Below are positions 57,608 to 64,000 of a DNA stretch of 64,000 bases, piece by piece; within the stretch, counting starts at the first letter, position 1; every line of letters starts with the position of its first letter. The position numbers and the translations under genes were made by a program. The notes beneath the pieces are model-generated. The model was not told the origin of the DNA. It made no database searches and saw only the letters and a program-made list of their open reading frames with translations. This DNA is from Tridacna crocea (lineage: Eukaryota > Mollusca > Bivalvia > Cardiida > Cardiidae), in contig OX031071.1 of the NCBI GenBank assembly GCA_943736015.1, forward strand, positions 40,364,619 to 40,428,618, in the 5' to 3' direction.

Positions 57608-59375
57608 AGATGTACAAGCCGACACCGAATACGGAATATTGACAAGGAATACGGAGTTTAGACAAGGGGTTCGTCTCAAAATCTTCGAGACTATCGATAA
57701 AGGTAACCCGCTATTTAAGAGATGCTCGCTGTCGATCGTCTGCTTTTGCAAGGTACATGTACTTTTAAATAGACCACGCTAAAATTTCACTTCTCAGAGA
57801 ATCAAAACGATGTCTGTAATATTTATATGAGGAATTGTAACATATGTAACACATTGAGTTACGTTTGGCCGTAACTCTTCTCTGGATCGTATTGTGGATT
57901 TTAGTTCACCACACTTTGGTCTATTGCCATACAAGTAAACTACCAAAACATGAACTAAAAACATGAATCAGTTACTTTGGTAAAACCCTTCACGGTTTCT
58001 AAAGCCATGTTCCTCCATTTCCGTTATCCATGGTACCAAATAAGTCATCATATAGTTATGGGTACATGACATCTACCTTTTTTAACAACCTACTTAATAA
58101 TGAGGTTGGCTGGTCCTTTGACATACAAAAGTGATTAATAGACAAACTTTTCTACCAAGGTCAGCCTGATACTTTTCGCAGATGCACTAAGTCCCCTTTT
58201 TCCAGAATATACCTAAATGATATTTTGGTTTCATATGCAGGAGCTTGCATGCTCTTCTCACAAATGTGCCAGTAAAACGGCTTTCAGGGAGCCGCCGCAT
58301 GAACATGGCCACATTTTGTAGCAATCGTAAATCACTCTTTATTTATACAAATGTTAATACCAAGAAGTAAATCAAAAGCCAGAGGGAAAATTGACGAAAG
58401 TCTCCCAAACTATTCTTTTTCAATTTATGCGAAATTTAACGATATAAAATCTTATTTACCCATCACATGATCGTCGACGCCTGAGCAGTGAGATACGTGC
58501 CAATGGTTTTACAATGATTAGATTGCATTTTAGCATTCAGAAAACCTACGACAAGCTTAAAGTTTCAACTCAGGTTGCACTATGCAGTCCAAAAAAGGAT
58601 AATACGTATTGGTCGATACTTATCCCTCGGATGCTCGAAGGCATAGATCATGAATGGCTTTTGAAAACATTGCGGGAAAAGGATTAAATGCTGGTGACAA
58701 ACATTTTCACCTTTTCCCAAAATGTTTTTTACATGTACCTAATCAAAGACAGAAACCACCACCTAACCGGTTACTCCATAGATACTCATTTCTACGCATT
58801 ACTTGTAGGAGCCTTTGGAAAATATTGTGGCAAAAGGTGAAAATGCTCGTGACGAGCACTTTCACCTTTTGTCATTGTTTTCTATGCTATCAATAGGTGT
58901 CATATACACATAAGAAATTGCTTCATCCTTGCTGTTATTTAGGGTCAATTAGAGATACTATAGACATGCCTTATGGGGTAAAGGGTTAAGCTACATTTAA
59001 TTAGTCGTCTGCAATTGCTTTTATTTGGTCTGGTAAAAAAAATGGCAATGTAGTAAAAATTTAATTGTAAAAAAATCTGGCCTGTGTTCCAGTCCGATCA
59101 TTTTTGTTTTCTCTTTTATATTCGGACTTTACTCTGTCAGTAATACAGTTTCATTTTTTAACAAATTTACGTCCAAAAGTAAAGATGGGAAAAATGATCG
59201 GACTGAAACCCTGGGCGAGTAAAAACCATACAGATAAGACAGAAGAACGGTAGACGCGGATAGAGTAATTAGCGGATTACATTTATCGATAATCTCCTAG
59301 CTTCTGAGATGACCCCCGCTCTGATATTCCGTACTCCGTGCTCATATTCCTTATTCGGTGTCGGCTTGTACATCT
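57608..59375. mobile_element. Possible 1.77-kb TIR element
   Basis: AGATGTACAAGCCGACACCG followed by AATACGGAATAT at 57608-57640 is inverted at 59343-59375, with few differences. The flanks do not show a clear TSD. Inside are a MITE (58645-58988) and an inverted pair, CCAGTCCGATCATTTTT (59091) and AAAATGATCGGACTG (59191). No transposase frame. Confidence 0.55.
58645..58988. mobile_element. Palindromic TTAA MITE copies
   Basis: Two family hairpins, GAAAACATTGCGGGAAAAGG with AAATGTTTTTTAC and, at 58831-58872, GGTGAAAATGCTCG with CGAGCACTTTCACC. The right terminus GGTAAAGGGTTAA ends at 58988. It resembles the head-to-head composite at 4373-4774. Confidence 0.65.
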
Positions 59376-60537
59376 TTATTACAGCTTAAGCAATAATAAG
59401 CTAAATATAGTATTGGTCATTGCGCATTTTTCACTTTTCCTTCTTTCATTTTTCTTTCTTGTGGGGTCATTGTGGTTTGCATTGAGAATCAAAGCACTGT
59501 TACTTCTAATGGAAGGTGGTAGTAAAAACTTACTCAAACTTTATTAATATGACACTTTAAAATTTTCCCCATGGTATTATTGTATGACTGTTTTCCATAA
59601 AAACTTGAATTTAAGGGTTTTGTACGTGGCTTTAGATTGTAGGAAAGTTGATTGGGTGAAATGATAATGGTTTTAGTGTTTCTACCTGTAGTGTTGCGCA
59701 TTGTTGGGTGTTTCTCCTTTCCTTATGTATCTTCCATGTGGACATTTCGAAATAGATTATGATTAAGCTTAAACAATGCGTATTTCTAGAGCTATTTCTG
59801 TAACATTTAGCTCAGAAGTTCATTGTCTGTATGATTAGCTTGCACAGGTTTTTCAATCTACATTTCACACGTGAAATGACATGGAGGTGTCTGAGAACTT
59901 TTTTTTCTTGAAACAGACGAGTGATTCGTCTTCACCGAACTAAAATCTGACACTGCCGATGAAAAGGTGAGACCGGAAAGGTAATCTCCATCTAAGGAGA
60001 ACTTAAGCATTTGGAATAAAACAATGTCTACCATTGCCAGTCGTGTTTCAAAAGTAGAATTGTATCCAAATGTTTTAAAATCATTTCTAGATACGTTTTC
60101 AATTCATAAATGTCCAGAGAATTCTTTCAGAAAAGCCTTTGTACCACCTTTCAAACAACAAGTAGGCCCCTATTAATGTCAACGAATTTGATATAGACTG
60201 GAAGTGTGCATCCTCAGCATACTTCATATTTCCCATGGTATTAACATACATTCATTGATATAGACGTGTCACTACTGACTGTATGTTGTTAAAAATTACA
60301 ACAGTATGTTGTGTAGTATTACGGAATTGCAAGGCATTAAGAAGACAAGGAATACTCAAAGAGCATCAGAACATGTAGAATAATATTAGACAGCAAAAAT
60401 ATGTATGCCTTTGCCTTGTAAATATTCAGATCATTATATTTTATCATCATTTTTAGATCTACTACAGGCTCAGAGTTATTTTCTTTTCTTATTATATCAT
60501 TTATAACTTCTCAACAAGTAGATAAGGAAATGTCGAA
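59376..60537. other. No gene recognised
   Basis: AT-rich intronic or intergenic sequence before the solo LTR. No exon or repeat structure that I can support. Confidence 0.35.
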
Positions 60538-60744
60538 TGTTACGGGAGACCACTCCTTCCCGCATGGCATTCTCCCGATTTAAATACTATACCTGGCTAC
60601 TGCGTCAGGGAGATATCTCTTTGGCTCAGTGGTTAGGGTATTGGCCTTGCGTCCGGGAGTTCCGGGGTTCGAATCCCGCCCGGACCCTTATTTCTGCCAT
60701 GCATTTATTCATTTGTTTCTTTGTTACGGACTTTGTTCGTAAGA
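60538..60744 (+). mobile_element. Solo LTR of the tRNA-LTR TRIM family
   Basis: A 207-bp plus-strand copy of the TRIM LTR, TGTTACGGGAGACC to GTAAGA, flanked by a 4-bp TSD CGAA (60534-60537 and 60745-60748). It holds a consensus A box TGGCTCAGTGG (60622-60632) and a perfect B box GGTTCGAATCC (60666-60676), 33 bases apart as in a tRNA. The frame covering it is an artefact. It sits 75 bp upstream of the protease exon, on the same strand. Confidence 0.92.
60622..60676 (+). promoter_or_regulatory. tRNA-like RNA polymerase III promoter in the solo LTR
   Basis: A and B boxes both match the type 2 Pol III consensus. There is no TTTT terminator within the LTR. The first T-run (TTTTTTTTTT) is at about 60777-60786, so a Pol III transcript could run out of the LTR toward the exon. 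Activity is inference. Confidence 0.6.
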
Positions 60745-60819
60745 CGAATTGCTCATCTTTTTACTGCGATTGTATATTTTTTTTTTGCCCTATGTATAAT
60801 TACTAATTTTTTATAACAG

Positions 60820-61716
60820 AACCCGTGGTGGAGACCTCTTCCAATGAGAGTGTTTGGAGTTTTGTTCGAGAACTGGAAAAAGATCAAGAAGCCATTCAAG
60901 CAGTTGGAGTATGTTTCAACCCCGATAATAAACAGTTTGATGTAACTGTTGTTTCAAAACAACCGAAGAAAAACGAAAGCAGAGTGGAGAATTTTTTTTC
61001 TGAAAGGTCCTCAGAACTCCCAAGCTACATGCTGAAGGTCCGACATATGAGTGAAGAAGAAAAAGCTGTGACAGATTCTGAGGAGTACCGTGAATACTTC
61101 AGAGAACGTGATAACATGAAAAAACATATTGAATTTCAGCAAAGAATCTATGAACATTCGGTAAACTTATTCCATACCAACCGAAACGTTACAGGTGTGT
61201 TTTTTTCGCCTGTGAAGTCATCTGGATATGGAACATCAAAGCACCGTATTGAGAAAGAGCCTTGTGTTGTCGTCTATGTAAAAGTTAAGTTCGACAAGAA
61301 CCGGTTCCCTTTATGGTCTAAAAAAATCCCAGAGACCATAGATGGTATCAAGACGGACGTTAGGGAATCTTACTTAGAAACATTCATGCCACCAAAAGCT
61401 CCTGCTGTGCTTACTGGAAGTGGTTGCAGCATAGATGCGCATAAGCCGGGGACATTGGGTCCATTTGTTTGCTCTCGAAGTGGTAGAACTGGATTTCTAG
61501 TACCCCTTCATGTATTACTGTCACCAGAACAGCAAAAATATATAATTTTACCAAGTTCTCGATGTGGTATGATAGAATCTCACAAGTCGGTCTACGAAGC
61601 AGGAGGACAAGAGATATCAAGTTTGACGAACATCTACCTTTCTTCGGGGGATGCAACTCAACCTGGATATGAGGTTGGATTGGTTGTACCTGCCTCAAAC
61701 TTAGTTGCCACAGATG
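60820..61716 (+). CDS. Nal1-like trypsin-fold protease, exon 1
   Basis: Encodes the first half of a serine protease-like domain. The acceptor TTTTATAACAG ends at 60819. The exon enters in phase 1 and reads PVVETSSNESVWSFVRELEK onward for 297 codons. The N-terminal 130 residues are charged and partly helical, containing MSEEEKAVTDSEEYREYF. The protease start shows GSGCSI, GTLGPFV and GFLVPLHVLL, with the presumed catalytic His at 61509-61511. GYEVGLVV near 61670 lies where a catalytic Asp is usual (DxAL type); here it is Glu. The donor G/GTAAAT is at 61717, phase 1 out. No ATG with a good upstream context opens the exon, so an upstream exon must exist, possibly 54929-54959. Confidence 0.82.
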
Positions 61717-62415
61717 GTAAATTTTGTTTGGTTCCTTTGTAATGTTGAGGGAATTTTGTCTTTTGGACATATTGAACATTTTTTTAATCAATACCGTGAT
61801 CGCTTAAACTTTGCTGTCCAATAAAATAATCAAGTTTGATTTAATGAATGCTCATCATTATGCTGCATTCTATAGAACTTTATCAATTCCCCTAATATTG
61901 TATTTAAAATTCAGATTTTACTTGCTTGATATTTTTGGCGTAAAAATTCTCCCTTGTAAAATTATATGCGAACGGTGGTTACAAAAAAGAATCCTTGGCC
62001 TCAGCGTAAAATATGCATTTTATTAAACAATCGCTTAGAGGAGGGTACATAATCAAATCAATAGGTAAAAAAATGTTAAACATGCAAAATATTTCTTGAC
62101 ATCCTTCTGTGTGTGTGGCAGAGGCGTTCGATTTCGACCTGTAAACATTTTCCTATGTTGAAGCAAACCAAATTATTTCCAAATGAATGGCGTTTTAAGT
62201 CGCACCAAATAGTTTTCAGGAGTCTCTTTTTACTACCGAAAATAAGACAAACAGCATATTTCATCAGACTGAATGAGAATAAACTGTAACAGAATATATT
62301 TCAACCATTGCTGACGGATGCTTTAAACGTATCAAGGCAGCAAAACAGTAGCAGGTTTGAAATACAAATCACCAGCAAATATGTTAATATGCACATTTGT
62401 TCATTCTTTTTGCAG
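61717..62415 (+). other. Intron between the protease exons
   Basis: A 699-nt GT/AG phase-1 intron, AT-rich. Reading through gives an early TAA at 61740. No repeats recognised. Confidence 0.75.
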
Positions 62416-62843
62416 ACAATTTACAATACTATGGACTTGAAAACTATTACGGCGAGACAAAGGTTATTACAAAAGATGACCATGGTAAACTTTTGAGAAA
62501 AGTTGGTGCAACAACTGGATTAACAGTAGGTAAGTATGCAGGACCAGGTTGGACGCGTTTGGAAAGTGATGGGTCTGCGTCCGTTGATTTAAAAGGTCAG
62601 ATGCTAGTATATTCTGCACCTGACGAAAACAACCTGCTGAACGATTTTGCCTTACCTGGAGACTCTGGCGCTTTAGTGACAATTAGGGAAGGAACAACTG
62701 ACAAGCTAGTTGGAATTCTGACAGGGGGCAAGATAGGTGGGCCGTGCATGGTTACGCCTATTCAACCAATCGCCGATCGTCTTTTCATGGAAGGCTGGAA
62801 AATCTGTACTCCAAGAAGACATAATGATAATTGTTGGGCATAA
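62416..62843 (+). CDS. Nal1-like trypsin-fold protease, last exon
   Basis: It enters in phase 1 after the acceptor CATTCTTTTTGCAG and completes the protease. The phrase KVGATTGLTVGKY matches the KVGxTTGLT signature of Nal1-like peptidases. LPGDSGALVTI carries the catalytic serine (codon 62664-62666). A C-terminal strand and helix with GGPCMVTPIQPIADRLF ends in PRRHNDNCWA, stop at 62841-62843. With the first exon it gives a full-length trypsin-like domain of about 245 residues. No signal peptide or membrane segment is seen, so it is probably intracellular. Substrate unknown. Confidence 0.85.
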
Positions 62844-63052
62844 GGTGTAATTGAGCAGAAATATCAAAATTGACATAAATTGATATTTAATCGATGGGCA
62901 AGTCGAAGCTGTAGGAAACTGTCACGTTAGAACTATGTCACTTAACCCATTTTAACCTGAATATAATATACATAGAAACGTCGATGGCTTCAGAGTGAGT
63001 GGACTATACCTCATACCCACACATTTCATTTGTTTTTCTTGGCATAAAATTC

Positions 63053-63058
63053 AATAAA
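63053..63058 (+). terminator. Polyadenylation signal AATAAA
   Basis: AATAAA lies 210 nt after the stop codon, within TTCAATAAACAATAC. It is the likely end of the protease transcript, with a T-rich stretch following near 63076. Confidence 0.6.
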
Positions 63059-63332
63059 CAATACGAGGAGCGCTTGTTTTTCAGTTAGTGCACTAACACC
63101 AATGATATTTTGAACATTCTCACACGAGAAATCGAAAATGATACAAGTTTATGACTGGGGTCCACACGGACCTCACTTGGTATGATTAAGTTAGGAAATG
63201 TGTCGGTAGCATGAAGATTAAGAAATGAAGAGGTTTAGTTTTTCGTTTTCATACCTCAATAAAAAAAATCTGTTCATTTCTTATGATTAAACATCGCAGA
63301 CGACAACAGCACATATGAATTGTACTCTTTTT
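63059..63332. other. Short intergenic stretch
   Basis: Region between the gene end and the last repeat element. Nothing else recognised. Confidence 0.4.
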
Positions 63333-64000
63333 TTAGCTCACCTGAGCACGAAGTGCTCAAGGTGAGCTATTGTGATCGATCAATGTCCGTCGTCCGTCTG
63401 TCCGTCCGTTCGTCCGTTCACAATTACGAAACAATCTTCTTCTCCTAAACTAACAATCAGATTTCAATCAAACTTCACAGAAATAATCCCTAGGTGATGC
63501 ACTTTCAAAATACTTCAAAGATTTGAATTCCATGAAGAACCATGGCAACCGAGTGAAAATACTTTAAAAATCTTCTCGTCCAAAACCATAAGGGCTAGAG
63601 CTTTTATATTTGGCATGTAGCATTATCTACTGATCCTCTACCAAAATACTTCAAATCATGGCTTTAGTGTTGAAATTGGCCCTATGTTGTGGGTTCTCAG
63701 ATTTTACATAGAGGTAAAGAAGGAAATCTTAGAAAATCTTCTTGTCCCAAACCGTAAGGGCTAGAGCTCTCATATTTGGCATGTAGCATCATCTAGTGGC
63801 TCTCTACTAAAATACTTCAAATTATCGCTCTAGTGCGGAAATTAGCCCTATGTTGTGGGGTCTCGGATTTCACAAAGAGATAAAGAAAGAACTCTTAGAA
63901 AATTTTCTTGTCCCAAACCGCAAGGGCTAGAGCTTTCATATTTGGCATGCAGCATCATCTAGTGGCCTTCTACAAAAATACTTCAAATTATGGCCCTGGT
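63333..64000 (+). mobile_element. AGCTCACCTGAGCACG element with 166-bp tandem units, cut by the window end
   Basis: The terminal hairpin AGCTCACCTGAGCACGAAG / GCTCAAGGTGAGCT is followed by a GTCCGTCGTCCGTCTGTCCG tract and then an array. AGGGCTAGAGC recurs at 63591, 63757 and 63923, a 166-bp period. Units share ATATTTGGCATGTAGCATCA and CCCTATGTTGTGGG. Inverted relatives of the unit lie at 27290-27660. It continues beyond the window. Confidence 0.88.

Overview
This window is AT-rich animal DNA with spliced exons, GT/AG introns, microsatellites and dense transposon remnants. It most likely comes from a marine bivalve mollusc. The basis is repeat families I associate with bivalve genomes (terminal hairpins reading AGCTCACCTGAGCACGAAG, arrays containing AAGGGCCATAACTC, AGATCAGCCTGC palindromes), together with NB-ARC, Crypton and mariner sequences. 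Species is not resolvable from sequence alone.

Layout. 1-4.3 kb: three small exons of an unrecognised minus-strand gene (4072-4245, 2165-2245, 651-687) among MITEs and tandem-repeat elements. 4.4-13.5 kb: a palindromic TTAA MITE composite, a 5'-truncated Jockey/CR1-like LINE (LINE-A), a TTAA MITE, and a dead Crypton-like recombinase split by an L1-like LINE (LINE-B). 14-25.6 kb: a direct duplication about 8 kb apart, enclosing a frameshifted mariner and a 2.36-kb foldback transposon with terminal repeats of about 390 bp. 25.7-34.9 kb: a miniature LTR element (TRIM) carrying a tRNA-like promoter, tandem-repeat elements, a nearly intact ORF2 of LINE-B, a LINE-A 3' fragment, a SINE and another TRIM. 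35-45 kb: mostly non-coding. 45-48.8 kb: a 3.8-kb element with long terminal inverted repeats. 48.8-63.1 kb: exons of one (possibly two) plus-strand genes encoding an NB-ARC STAND ATPase and a Nal1-like trypsin-fold protease. The window ends in another tandem-repeat element.

How the parts relate. The main host gene is the NB-ARC/protease locus. Four exons (48790-50412, 54929-54959, 60820-61716, 62416-62843) join with compatible phases, so they could encode a sensor ATPase with a C-terminal protease. No transcript evidence is available here. Several transposon insertions are reconstructed inside the window: TSDs and paralogous or in-frame empty sites prove the L1-like insertion into the Crypton ORF, the LINE-A insertion and the foldback insertion. 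The TRIM has 206-bp LTRs, an exact tRNA-Pro primer-binding site, a polypurine tract, a 4-bp TSD and a second-type locus as a solo LTR. It is the best candidate for an undescribed element type.
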